Source: Poecilobothrus nobilitatus
Lineage: Eukaryota > Arthropoda > Insecta > Diptera > Dolichopodidae
Length of the DNA: 64,000 bases
Direction of reading: 5' to 3'
Assembly (NCBI GenBank): GCA_947095535.1
Contig: OX352774.1
Coordinates: 4,278,001-4,342,000 of the forward strand
The translations under genes and the position numbers were made by a program. The notes beneath the pieces were generated by a model. That model worked only from the letters and a program-made list of their open reading frames with translations, was not told the DNA's origin and searched no databases. Numbering within the stretch: position 1 is the stretch's first letter; each line of letters starts with the position of its first letter. Shown piece by piece: positions 27,201 through 39,700 of this stretch.

Positions 27201-30200
27201 ATAAAATAAAGAAATGCGTTTGATTTGAATACGTTCGAAATGGCGTTTATAAATCTTGTAATCTTGTATAGTTTAGAATTAAAATATCAGGGGTCTTCTT
27301 CTAACCACGGAAACAAAGATATTTGAAATATTATGCTAAGAGATTTAGTATTCGAAAAATAAAAATCTGGTTTATTCGTTTATGTAAAACATATAATTAT
27401 GTATTATCATATTTTAATTTATTTCAGGGGCGTGGGTAACCTATAAAGTACGCTGTAAACACCGAGGTAAACACCTTACCCATTTACGGTGATGTCTGAA
27501 AAGGAAAGGCTGGGGAATACACTAAAAACAATATTTACTTATAAAAAACATTTGAGCTCATACATATTATTATCAATATAAAAAAATGTATATTGGAAGT
27601 AATGATGTGATTTTTATCTTTTTAGTTGTTAAGATAGGAAAAATTATGCATTATTTTAGTTAATTTTATTGAAAAGGGAAAGCTTTTGAATGCATAATAA
27701 AAAAATCGATCAAAATGATGTACATATACTAAATGATGTTTTCTTATTAGATAAAATATTTTTATTTTTAATGAAATACGAATAAGATAAGTAGGTACAT
27801 ATTATAATAAATATTTACTATATATTTTACAAAAAAAATCATTATTTATTGGTTGTTTATTTAAATCTATATTTATAAAAAATGAAGACTTCTCTTGTCT
27901 AAATATTTAAATAACAGTTTAAATATTTAGACAAGAGAAGTAAAAGTAAAATTTATATCAAAATATAAACAAATTCACAATTAAATTTCGTAATAAAATT
28001 AGCTGAACTGAGTAGCGCCTCTACTTTTTGAGTATCCTAGGATCTTGTCCAATCTGCCAACAGCTAGAGCTGACAATGTGTATGTAATATCTTTATTTTT
28101 ATAAATGTATTGATAAGTATTTGGTCATCTTAATTTTAATTCAAAAAATAATACTTTTATATTTTAATTATTTTACTTAACAAACGAAACCGTTGTTTTC
28201 CAAGTTCTTCAAGAGGAAGAAAAATTTGAAGTACATTTCCACAATTTAATTGAGATTTAAAGCTGGACTTTAAATTTATTTTCAAAAACATACATACATA
28301 TGTATGTATGTACTACATAGATCCATACATAATATGAATTTCTGTTTAACTTATACATAATTCAGAATTATAATAAATAATAAAAAATAATATAGGTTTT
28401 CAAAATAGCAATAAACAGCAATTTTTGGGAATCAAAATAAAACATTTCAACAATAATCAAAACTTAGAATAAAACAAAATTTAATAAATACATACTAGAA
28501 CAGTACAGTATAACAAATGTTAAAATGTGAAATCAAATCAAATCAATCAAAAATTATTACCTATATATGAAAATACATACATATGTATGTGAAAATAAAA
28601 ATCATAATTACCACAAATCACCAGAAAATCAAAAATAATTTAAAAATGAACAAAAATATAATATTAATTAATTTTATTTTATACCAAAAAATAAATTATA
28701 ACAATTAAAAAAATAAATCAATATGGTACATGTATTTACGTACATATACATATGTATGTATACATATATATTATGCTAAAAATTGAATAAAACTGTAAAA
28801 GTAAATATCTACATATGTATGTATATATGATAATATAAAAAATAGCTTTACACTTTTGCTTTATACTGTACATAAATTAAAATATAAAACAAATAAAATT
28901 AAGCAATTTAAATACCTAAAATATGCATACATATGTACATATGTACATACATACCACATAAATATTATGTATTATAAGAATTAAAGATCATATGAAAATT
29001 CATCAGTACGTAAAAATTAATTGTATGTAGACCTGAAAACCAAAAAAAAAACCATTATAAAAAAATAAACACAAAATAATATAAAAATAAATTATTTTAT
29101 CGAAAAAAAATTTTAATATTTTTAAAACTTACTTTTATGTATATTTTTATTTGTATTTATTTTATTACTTATATGCACATACATTTTTTTCTTCTATTTT
29201 CTACTATTAAATAAATATACCTAGATACTAAATAAGCAAAAAAATCTCACCCGTTATATCTTATTTTTAGCTTCAGTTTACATTGTTTAATCAAAAATAA
29301 AAATTTTAGTCTTGACATGAACTAATCTGTATTTATAAGAAACGTATTACAATAAAATTAATTTTGGAAAACTTAGTATGGGTTTAAAAATTTGCGAACA
29401 TTTTAATTCAGATTTGTTAGAAAATAACTAGATTAGTAAAATATTAGAATAACTTTTTTTACTAAATAACATAAATTGTATATTTTTTTACATTCAATTG
29501 TTCAAAGATTGGGCTTTTAGCTTGTTTAAAATATACTTTGTAAATTTTTTAGAGATTAAATAGATTACGTATAAAAATGTTCAGGCAAACAAAAAATTGC
29601 CAAAAGTTTTTTCAGAAACAGTAAATTTATCTGCTTTTAGAAAATATTTTTAATAAAATTCTCAGAATTTTTAATTCAAAGTATTAACTGTGAGTTGGTC
29701 TTGCAACTGTTAGATATCGTTATCATATTTTTCAAACAATCGTTATAAATTATTATAAATTCTAATTCAAAGCTCCTATTTTTAATTTTCTTATCGAGCA
29801 TATCTTCTTTTATTTTTTTCAAATACATTCATCCTTAGAACATAGAAACTTACCTTGTCAGCAAAAACTAGTTACCTGTACATTTTTATAAAATATCCAA
29901 CAAAAAGTACTCTCTAATGCGATTTAAGTTCAGCAAGAACTAAAATCTTTATATTGTTAAAAAGAAAACTCAAAATGAAAGTATTATAATTCTTCAATAT
30001 TTTTTAATTCGCCATCATTTTTATTTTTGAATTAAATAAATTATAAAAATGATATATTTTACTAAACACAGATCAATATAAATAATTAATTTAAAAATTA
30101 ATTTTAAATTAACATTTAATAAAAGCTTAAATAGGAAAAATATTAACAAGAAACGTATAAACATTTTGAACAGAAGAAAAATTAAATTAAGATAGATAAC

Positions 30201-30227
30201 AATAAAAACATAAAAACAAATAAATAT
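24284..30227. other. 3' UTR and gene-free AT-rich intergenic DNA
   Basis: Immediately downstream of the stop at 24283 are several possible AATAAA signals, so part of this is RhoGEF 3' UTR. The rest has no coding support. It contains many ACATACATATGTATGT microsatellites (for example 28289-28312, 28740-28760 and 28925-28955). There are two GC-richer patches of unknown nature: about 27428-27525, with GTAAACACC twice, and about 28010-28080. One perfect hairpin is listed separately. Confidence 0.55.
27888..27941. repeat. Perfect 24-bp inverted repeat (hairpin)
   Basis: Arms 27888-27911 and 27918-27941 are perfect reverse complements. The left arm begins ACTTCTCTTGTC. The arms are separated by the 6-nt loop TAACAG. 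The stem is uninterrupted and includes non-A/T bases, so chance is unlikely even in AT-rich DNA. It is too short and too perfect for a typical animal pre-miRNA. A transposon remnant or a replication-slippage palindrome is as likely. Confidence 0.85.
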
Positions 30228-32766
30228 TTAACTACATGCCTCCTTTAATTCATCCATTAGTGATTTTCGTTGATCTTCCACTAAATTGGAATGTATTTCA
30301 TCATTTACCTTATTTAAGAGCAATATACTACTATTATATCGAAGATTTGTTTTATTTTGTAAAATTATTTTAACGTCATTTTTAATATCATGAACAGATT
30401 GAAAAAGATTTCGTGTATTTGGCACATAATTATTGCTCTTGTAAATCAATTCATAAATTTTATCATAGTTTATATTTGAATTAACTGATTCACCTACCAT
30501 TTGATTGTTTTTAATAATCTGGAAGTATAAAATAAAAAATTACATTTTTATTTATTAATAATTTTAAATATACACTATACGTACTGTTTTATAGTCATTT
30601 ATTAAATTTGTTAAATTATTTTTCAAATCATTGTTTATTCTTTTTTGTGTATCAACTTCTTTTAACTGCCTCGCAACCGATTTTATTTTATATTGTAAAT
30701 TCTTAAATTACAAAAAAGAAAATTATCTAGAAATTCTAAATTTAAATTTTAATTATTAAAGTAATTACATTTATTACTTTGAGATGATTTTGATTTTCTA
30801 TTTTAACATTAATAGCGATGGTTTGCAAGTTATAGTTCTCAGCTTTCAACTTATTTCCATTATCGTTTTTTTCTTTTATTTCTTTTTCTAAATTTTCATA
30901 TTTCTGGAGGAGAATTAAATATTTATTATTCAAACTTTCAAATTTCTTTTTGCAGGATTTAATATTCCTCATGAGGCATCGTACATGAATCTGGTGCCGG
31001 TTGATTTTTTTTTCATGTTCTTCTTGTTGTAAAACCAACAACGTTTTTAATTTATTTAAATCATCATTAGGGATAGGGATGTTAATATTTGTTTGATTGC
31101 AATCATTATTGAATTTTAAATTTGGATTACCGCTTTGATTATTTACATTTCTTAAAGTAGTATTGTTTTGATTAAGGACTAAACTATTATATCCTTTAAA
31201 AATTTCTTGAAATTTATGAAAATTACTTTTATTGCATAAGGTTTTGTCAAAATTTTGTTGAAAAATATCATACAATAACTCATTTTTTTGAATAGTTTCT
31301 TCAATATTAAATGCTAAATGTTTTTTTATTGATTTGTCATCGTTATTTACATCTGTTGAAATCTGCACCAGAATTGTTTTCTCATCAAAAATATTTTTAA
31401 ATTCTTTAATAAATGGCAACAATTCCTGACTTTTAATATTCTTATTAATATTGTTTGTCTGAGAAACATTTAGTTTAATATTTAATTTTTCCATAATTTT
31501 ATGACAAAACTTCAATAGTGAAAAATCAGGTTTTAATTCACTTTCACTTTTTATATTTAAATGTGAAAAATTGAAATTATTTGAATCAAAATCCAACTCA
31601 TATTCTTTTAAATATTCATCTCCAATTTTCAATATTTTATGCATTAACGTTGAAAAATCACTATACAAGTTATGCTTTTCTTCACTAGCCTTTAATAAAT
31701 TTCGTTGTAGTTCTTCTATTTTTTCCATTTTATCTTTTATAACTTTATCAATCTCAAAAAGTTGAAATTCTTTTTCATTTAACCGTTCTCTAACTTGTTG
31801 AATTTCACAGTTTTTTTCAAGATTGTGTTTAAATTGATTTAAATCATTTGTAAGTTTTTCGTTTTCAATTTTATATTTATCAAGTTTCAAAAGATGTGAT
31901 TTAAAATTATTTATTTCTAAATTCTGTAGATTTAACAATGTTTGTAATTTAACTATTTCATTATTATTAATACTTTCTACATATGAAGTACACTTATCTT
32001 CTTTAATTTCTCGCAACTTTTGATTTGCGATTATTAAAGTCTTACACTTCTCAACAAGCATCCAGTTTTCTTTTTCAAGAATTGCGCATTTTCTCTCCAG
32101 AATCATAATCTTTCCATCTTTCTCAGATGTTAAATTTTGCAAATCCGTTAACAAGTTATGTTTTTGTTTTCGAAGCACATCAATTAACGTTTCATGTTCT
32201 TCTATAATTTTCTTAGATTTTTGTATCGTATAATTTGTTGCTTCTTCACTAACATTTCTTTCCAGATCTTGATTTGCTATTTTTCTATCTTTTTTTAATT
32301 GTTTTAACCACAATTCTTTTTCTTTCTTATTTTTATTTTTTAGTTGATTACATAAAACACGTAGTTTTTGACACTCTAATTGTAAATTTTGATTGGTTTT
32401 TAAGAAATCTCTTTCATTTACATATAACTTTTCCAGCGTATCTAATCTAGACTTTTTTTGTACTTTTAATTCATTTCTATACCATTTTTCTGATTTACTT
32501 AGGCATTGAAGTTCATTTTTCAATTTTGTTATTATTTGCCGAGCTAAAATTAATTTTTGATTTTCATCGCCAGATCCGTCTAGTTGCAGATCAATTTTTA
32601 TTAATTCTTCGCCACAACTTGGTACTTCAGCATTTGAATAAATTCCAGAATCACAAGTTGAAGGAGATGGACAATAACGGTAGTCAAGCCCTGCACTTTG
32701 GAAACAAGCTGATTGTGGTCTAGTTTTTTCAATTGAAATACTATTAATCGATTGTTCTTTATTCAT
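30228..32766 (-). CDS. Coiled-coil protein of unknown function, 3 exons
   Basis: Predicted exons on the minus strand: 32766-30778, 30701-30585 and 30518-30228. All are in phase 0 with GT..AG borders, giving 798 residues. Exon 1 could instead end 9 nt later at a second in-frame GT (after 30769), adding three residues. The N-terminus (about residues 1-55) is Ser/Pro-rich, including CPSPSTCDSGIYS, a degron- or phosphosite-like stretch. From about residue 70 onward the protein is dominated by Lys/Glu/Leu/Asn heptad-like helices, as in centrosomal, cilium or spindle scaffold proteins. There is no enzyme motif, signal peptide or membrane segment. I do not recognise the family. It is transcribed divergently from brahma, with about 1.0 kb between the start codons. 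Confidence 0.8.
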
Positions 32767-33799
32767 GTTTTAAAGTCACATTCTTTTTCAGCTTCTATTA
32801 AATTTAGTATTTTAGCTTTAAATAATTTACTTATTTTCATTAAGTATATCAATAAAATACGTATGATGTCATTTTTTTTTATATTAAACCAAATAAACTT
32901 AACTTTACTTTAAATTTTTCAAGAAACTTGTTTGTTTCACTTTTTGAAATGATAAACACATGTCATTTATAATTTATATATTTATTGCCAACTAGTGTAA
33001 AAAACATCACTTTGACTAAATAAATAATATGTCATATAATCATGAGTCATGACTCCTCAGCAATATGGTGTTTTCGATATTGTGGTATATATAATATCAT
33101 GATAATTGATAAATACAAAATTTTAAATTTCATACGTATACATGTGAAAATTAAAATTTAATTATATTTTTTTAACAACATTTATATACTAACTGTATTA
33201 AAACATTTATCAGTAGTTAATACTGTAATAAAATAATATAAGTTATTAAAATATTTATTTCCATATACAAAATATATAAAAGAAGATATGTACATCGTTC
33301 ATTAATTCATTACTATATGTATTATTTAATTATTATTTGTACTTTTACATATGCTATGTAATTTTATGTATAACCACATCAATCTTTAATGGCTGAATTT
33401 TGAACGCTTCCATTTCGATAATTGCGGCTGTCAAAGAAACGTCATTTCACCTTATGCCATTTATAATTAGACACCATTTTTGTTTATATGTGTTTCTTAT
33501 AATAGTGTAGTTTTCGCGTCGCTTTTTGTAAAAAAAGGAAAATATAAAATATTATAGTAATTTCAAAGATATTTATACAAAAATATTACTCAAATAGTTG
33601 AGTTTTACAATTTAAATGTAAGTTTGTCTCGGAATTTAAAGAATTTTTAGAGTAATAAGCTTATAAAGTTTCGTAAGAAAAAAATTGATTAGCTTGTGAA
33701 AAGTCAATGTGACGTAAAATTTTTTCTTATTAAATGTGTATTTGGCTTATGAATGCTCTGATATATTATATTAGTGTATAATAAACCTTAAGTTTTAAA
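32767..33799. promoter_or_regulatory. Divergent promoter region between the coiled-coil gene and brahma
   Basis: This 1,033-bp interval separates two head-to-head start codons and must hold both promoters and 5' UTRs. A 12-bp perfect palindrome GAGTCATGACTC lies at 33044-33055 and includes the bZIP/AP-1-type core TGAGTCA (33043-33049). A less AT-rich stretch at about 33400-33530 is the likeliest core region for brahma. No TATA box or transcription start can be fixed by eye. Confidence 0.5.
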
Positions 33800-36700
33800 A
33801 TGGCGTCGCCTTCTCCAGTGAATAGCCCGATGCCGCCCCCACAGGCACCAAGTCCGATGGGACCTCCTTCTCAGAGCCCGGCTCCTTCACCTTCACCACA
33901 TAGTCCGTATCCACATGGCCCTCCAGGTCCTCATGGACAACATCCTATATCCTATGGCCCTCCTCATGGACCTAACCCTTATGGAGCACCTCACGGTCCA
34001 CCAGGGGGACATTTGGGGCCCCCACCACATGGGCCACCTCATGGTCATCCGCCTGTGCCTCATGTGCCACCTCCGCCTCATACTCAACTTGGAACTCCTC
34101 CTGGAGGACAACATGGACCACCGTCTCAATCACATGGGCCACACGTATCTACGCAACACGCAGATCAACACGGTCCACCTCAGAATTCACATGCAGGTCC
34201 ACCTCCACAAACTGGTCAACATGGACCACCAGTAACACATGGTGCTGCTCCTCAGGGACCTCCAGGACCACATTCAGGTCCTCCACCAGGCCCTCATATG
34301 AATGGTATACCGGGACAAAATATTCCACCTCCACAATCACATCATATGCCCCCTCACCATCCCGGAATGGGTAAAGTAACAAAATATATTATATGTATAT
34401 TATTTAGATTTAGTTTTTTTTTTAGGTCCTCATCCTGGTATGCAAATACCTCCACAAGGTCCGCCAATGCCTCCAATTGGATATCAGCATACCATACCTC
34501 CAAATGTGGTAAGTACTGCTTACTAAAAACGTAAATTTTTTACATTTCCTTAAAAAAGTATAAAAATTCAGGTAATCATTGTTTTTAAGCGAAAAATTCC
34601 TTTCAATGTTATTTCAAATTTAATTAATATTTTAATTAATGTAATAAAGTCAACAACTTTAATTATTTTATTTAAAAGTGTAATCCATCATTTCTTCGGC
34701 TTCTTGAATTAAATTGCAAACTTCTTTTGATAATTCTGGTGATGATGCGCATACAACATCAGGCTTCATTATTCGAAAATCTTTACCCTTCGGATTTGTT
34801 AAAACTGCACCTGCTTCGGTTGCAATTAAAGCTCCTGCAGCCATATCCCATGGTTTAAGATCGTCAACTAAATAAACATCTAATTGACCAGATGCGACAT
34901 AGCATAAACCTAAGGCAGCACTACCAAGTGAACGCGTCCTAATGAAAATACATATCTATAAATGAAAAATAAAAAATAATTTACGTAAATACCCAGTTGA
35001 TTTAGTTCCTATTTTGTATAATCTTTTTATATTTTTATCTCGAACTTTTTCACAATGTATTATAGAAATTTCTAGTCCTATAAGTGCATCTGAAATCTAA
35101 ACAAAAAAATTATTTTATTTGAGAAACTAATAAATCAACTTTCTTAATTCAACATTACAACTTTTAAATTATTTACATTTCAAATATTATTTTCATATCA
35201 ATAAAAAAAGTAAACAATTCTCAAGTAGTAAAATTGTCAAATCACTGTCTACTCAAAATAAAAAATTATGTAATATAAATTTTATTTACTGTTTTGATGT
35301 TTTTGTTAACAGATATAGGTTCACCATTTAAAAAAGCTCCCTTTCCTTTAGTAGCAGTGAAAATTTCATTTAAAATTGGATTATAAACAATTCCTATGGC
35401 CAATTCCTTATTTATTGTTAAAGCAACGGAAATACAAGCATGCGGTATTTTTTTTATGAAATTTGTAGTTCCATCTATTGGATCTATTATCCACGTCGGT
35501 TTATTTGTTAGGTCTGGAGTGGTTTTAGTTTCAGCACACTCTTCTTCACCAATAAAAAGATGATCTGGATAATTTTCTTTGATGCCATTTACAAACATTT
35601 CTTCAATTTTTTTATCATAAACTGTTACCAGATCATAGAAAGCATCCTTACGAATATAGTCCATTTTACGTTGTAAAAATCCATCTCGCAAAATATTTCC
35701 ACCTTTTAATACTAATTTTTCAGCAATTAAAAAAATTTCTGTCAATTCGTTGTCATTGATCATTTTAATTACTGACAAAGTTACTAATATTGTTTATTAT
35801 AATAATAATTTGAACTTAATAAATTGAATTATAAATGTATATTTCTTTAAACAGTTACTATATTTCAATTTTACTTATATGAAGTAGTATATCTTATCTT
35901 ATCATAAATTCTCTTAAATAATCTTGTCTTTAAACTTCTTTTTTAAATTTTAAATTGTCTTAGTAATTTTAAATAGGTAACCTAAAAAATAGTAATTATT
36001 GATTAATTTGTATTTTAAATAGTTGAACAAAAAATAACTTATTTACTTGTTATTGCTAGTCATTTATTTAAACTAATTCTTTTTATTGACGGCAAAAGTT
36101 ACATTACTGGCACAAAATACTTTAAAAAGCTTAATTAAGATACATATGTAAAGATTTATTAAAAAAAAAACAGGAGAGCTTTTGAATAATTTTTAAATGA
36201 GTTTAAAAAATTATAATTCTAATAACCACTTAACTACAATATATATATGTAGTTGAAACACAAATATATAAAGTTTTCACAAATAGGAAACAGTTGTTAA
36301 TTAAAGTGATCGTGCAATTAGTTAATTTTTGATTATGTATTTTTCTCTTAAGCTCTGTTTTTAATTTTTATGCAAAAAGATCAATAAAAACATACAGCGG
36401 TAGTAAATATTATTAGACACTATTTGTTCTAATACAATTAATATTACAAATTCAAGAATTTCAAAACAGAATAGTATTTTAAAATGATAAAAAAACTTAA
36501 TTGAAATTAACCTAATCATTAATTAAATTAAAGCTTTAATTGTACAAAGCTGAGATTTTATTACAATCAATTATAAACATTTCATTGGTTTGTAAAAAAA
36601 ATTTTTCTGGAATAAATTAATCATGAGTTTCGACGACAATACAACAAACACAATAAGTTTTTATTATATTTCAATTAAAAGTAATGATGTTGAGGTGAGT

Positions 36701-39700
36701 TCCAATTGTAAAATTTTGGCTTCTTATAGAACAAAAAAATTTAAAATATCTTTTATGATTATGATTCTGATATGGATTATATCTTATATGATATCTTTTA
36801 TGAAAATTTCGGAAATTTAATTTAAATACCATTCAATGACATAAGTAAATATTCAACTTTATATGCACATTGAAAAGAAATATTTGGAAATAAAATTTGA
36901 ACTGTCATATAATTTTTAAACAAAAAAAACTTAATTGCAGTTTTTTATACAAATTAAAGTCAATTCCATTTAGTATATAATAACATAATGTAATATTTTT
37001 ATATTTCATTTAATATTTTAAAATATTTTTTAGGGGGTACCACCACCTTCGGGTGTTCCCGGGCAACCACCGCCTGTAGGACCAGGACAAGATAATAATT
37101 TGAATGCTTTACAAAGAGCCATCGATTCAATGGAAGAAAAAGGATTACAAGAAGATCCACGTTATTCTCAGTTACTAGCACTTCGATCAAAACATCAGCA
37201 TTTGAATTCGAATCAGTTGCAAATGCTTAGGGCTCAAATAATGGCCTATCGTTCGCTAGCCAGAAATAAGCCATTATCACCGCAAATACAAGCTATAATA
37301 CAACAAACCCAACAACAAGCTCAACAAGCTGCTTCTCAAGGCCCTGTCGTACCTTCTGGTCCTCCCACACAACAATCAGGTCCTTCTATTCCGGCAACAT
37401 CCCAAGCAACTACTCCCAACGTATCACAAATGGCTCCAGGACCCAATCAGCAGGCTGGAATTACATTACAGGGGCCTCCACAACAGTTGGGTCATACAGG
37501 ACCGCAACAAACAGGGCCAGCCCCAACTGTGGGGCATCCAGGACCACCCCCTTCACAACAAAATTTGACAGCAACGGTGCAAAATGCACCACCACAATGT
37601 CCCACTCCGCCAACCAATGTTTCCTATCCTTCATCAATGAACAAAATGCAACCACATACAATGCAACCTCCTCAAGCACAACAACAACAAATTCAACAGT
37701 CGCAACACCCACAACATCAACCGCCACAACAAACTCCGCTAAATACACCATCAGTTTCACAAGGGCCAGGACCATTGAATAATCAAGGACCACCAGAACA
37801 CATGAATATCCAAAATGGATCTAAGCAACCGCAACCCCCAATGCTGGGACCTGGAGGACAGCCTCCTTATGGTGGTGGACAGCCACCTATACCAACTCCA
37901 ATGCAAGCCCAAATGGCTCAAGGTAATCGCATGGCATATCCTCAAAGTATGCAACAACACAATATTGCACAAGGTCCAAAACAAGGAGCTCCACCGCCTC
38001 AACCACAACCATTACCAAAACCAAATCGTGTTACAACCGTTGCTAAACCACTTGGAATTGATCCGCTAACTTTACTTCAAGAAAGAGAAAATCGAATTGC
38101 CGCTCGTATATCCTTACGTATGCAAGAACTTCAAAATTTACCAGTTACAATGCCCGAAGATTTGCGTTTGCAAGCTGCAATTGAATTACGTGCACTAAGA
38201 GTATTAAATTTCCAACGTCAATTAAGAAGTGAAATTGTACAATGCACGCGACGTGATACTACTTTAGAAACAGCAGTTAATGTAAAAGCTTATAAGCGAA
38301 CAAAACGCCAAGGACTACGAGAAGCCCGAGCTACTGAAAAACTTGAAAAACAACTGAAATTGGAAGCAGAAAGAAAACGTCGACAAAAACATCAAGAATT
38401 CTTAGCCGCTGTTCTTCAGCATGGTAAAGACTTCAAAGAATATCATCGCAATAATCAAGCTAGGCTCTCAAGAATTAATAAAGCAGTAATGAATTATCAC
38501 GCAAATGCTGAACGTGAGCAAAAAAAAGAACAGGAACGAATTGAAAAAGAACGTATGCGGCGTTTAATGGCTGAAGATGAAGAAGGTTATCGCAAATTAA
38601 TTGATCAAAAGAAAGATAAACGTTTAGCTTTCTTGTTGTCACAGACTGATGAGTATATCAGTAACTTGACTGAAATGGTAAAACAGCACAAAATGGATCA
38701 AAAGAAAAAGAAGGAAGATGAATGGAAACGTAAAAAAACTTTCAAAAGGGAACTTCTAAACTCTGGTGAATTTATTCAACTTGATGATGGTAATCCTGCC
38801 GCTGATATGAGAGTTACTGTGTTAGATCCAAATACAGGTGATTATTTCATAAATATAACTATATATGACTCGTTTAAAGCGCTACTTGCCAAACCCATAA
38901 ATAAAATTTTTACCAAATAGAACCAAATATTTTTGTGGGCAAGGTCACTATTGCTTTCTGGGACATATATACTTTATAATATTAATATTGCACATTTCTG
39001 TATATCATTTTATTTATCGTAGGCAATAAACTGACAGGCGATGATGCTCCTTTATTAAAAGATTTGCATAAGTGGTTAGAAGCTCATCCAGGTTGGGAAT
39101 GGTGTGATTCTGATTCAGATTGTGACGAAGATGATGAAGAATTATTGAAAGAGCGTGAACGGCGCAGAGAACAACAAGAAAAAGCTAAAACAGAGGAAGA
39201 TTTGGCTAAAGAAATACTTAAAAAAGCCAAAGTTGAAGACGATGAATATCGTACTGAAGAACAAACATATTATAGTATTGCTCATACTGTGCATGAAAAA
39301 GTTTCGGAACAAGCTAATATTTTAGTTAATGGAAAACTTAAAGAGTACCAGCTTAAGGGCCTTGAATGGCTTGTTTCTCTTTATAATAATAATTTAAATG
39401 GTATATTAGCCGATGAAATGGGTTTGGGTAAAACAATTCAAACAATTGCATTAATCACTTACTTAATGGAACGTAAGAAGGTCAACGGGCCATTTCTCGT
39501 TATAGTCCCGTTATCAACGCTTCCAAATTGGGTTTTGGAATTTGAAAAATGGGCTCCATCAGTAATTATTGTAAGTTATAAAGGAAGTCCTGTTGGGAGA
39601 CGTACTATCCAAAATCAAATGAGAGCAACAAAATTTAATGTTCTACTTACAACATATGAGTACGTTATTAAGGATAAAGCTGTCTTAGCAAAATTACAGT

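Noticed and set aside
27428..27525. Possible exon after a CAG acceptor-like site
   Set aside because: No open frame of useful length and no matching donor.
33893..34382. Open frames on both strands over the brahma N-terminus
   Set aside because: They are shadows of the Pro/Gly/His-rich repeat coding in brahma exon 1, whose frame matches the known protein start.
37461..38069. Several overlapping open frames within brahma exon 3
   Set aside because: They arise from Gln/Pro-rich codon repeats; the brahma frame is continuous and has the QLQ and HSA domains.
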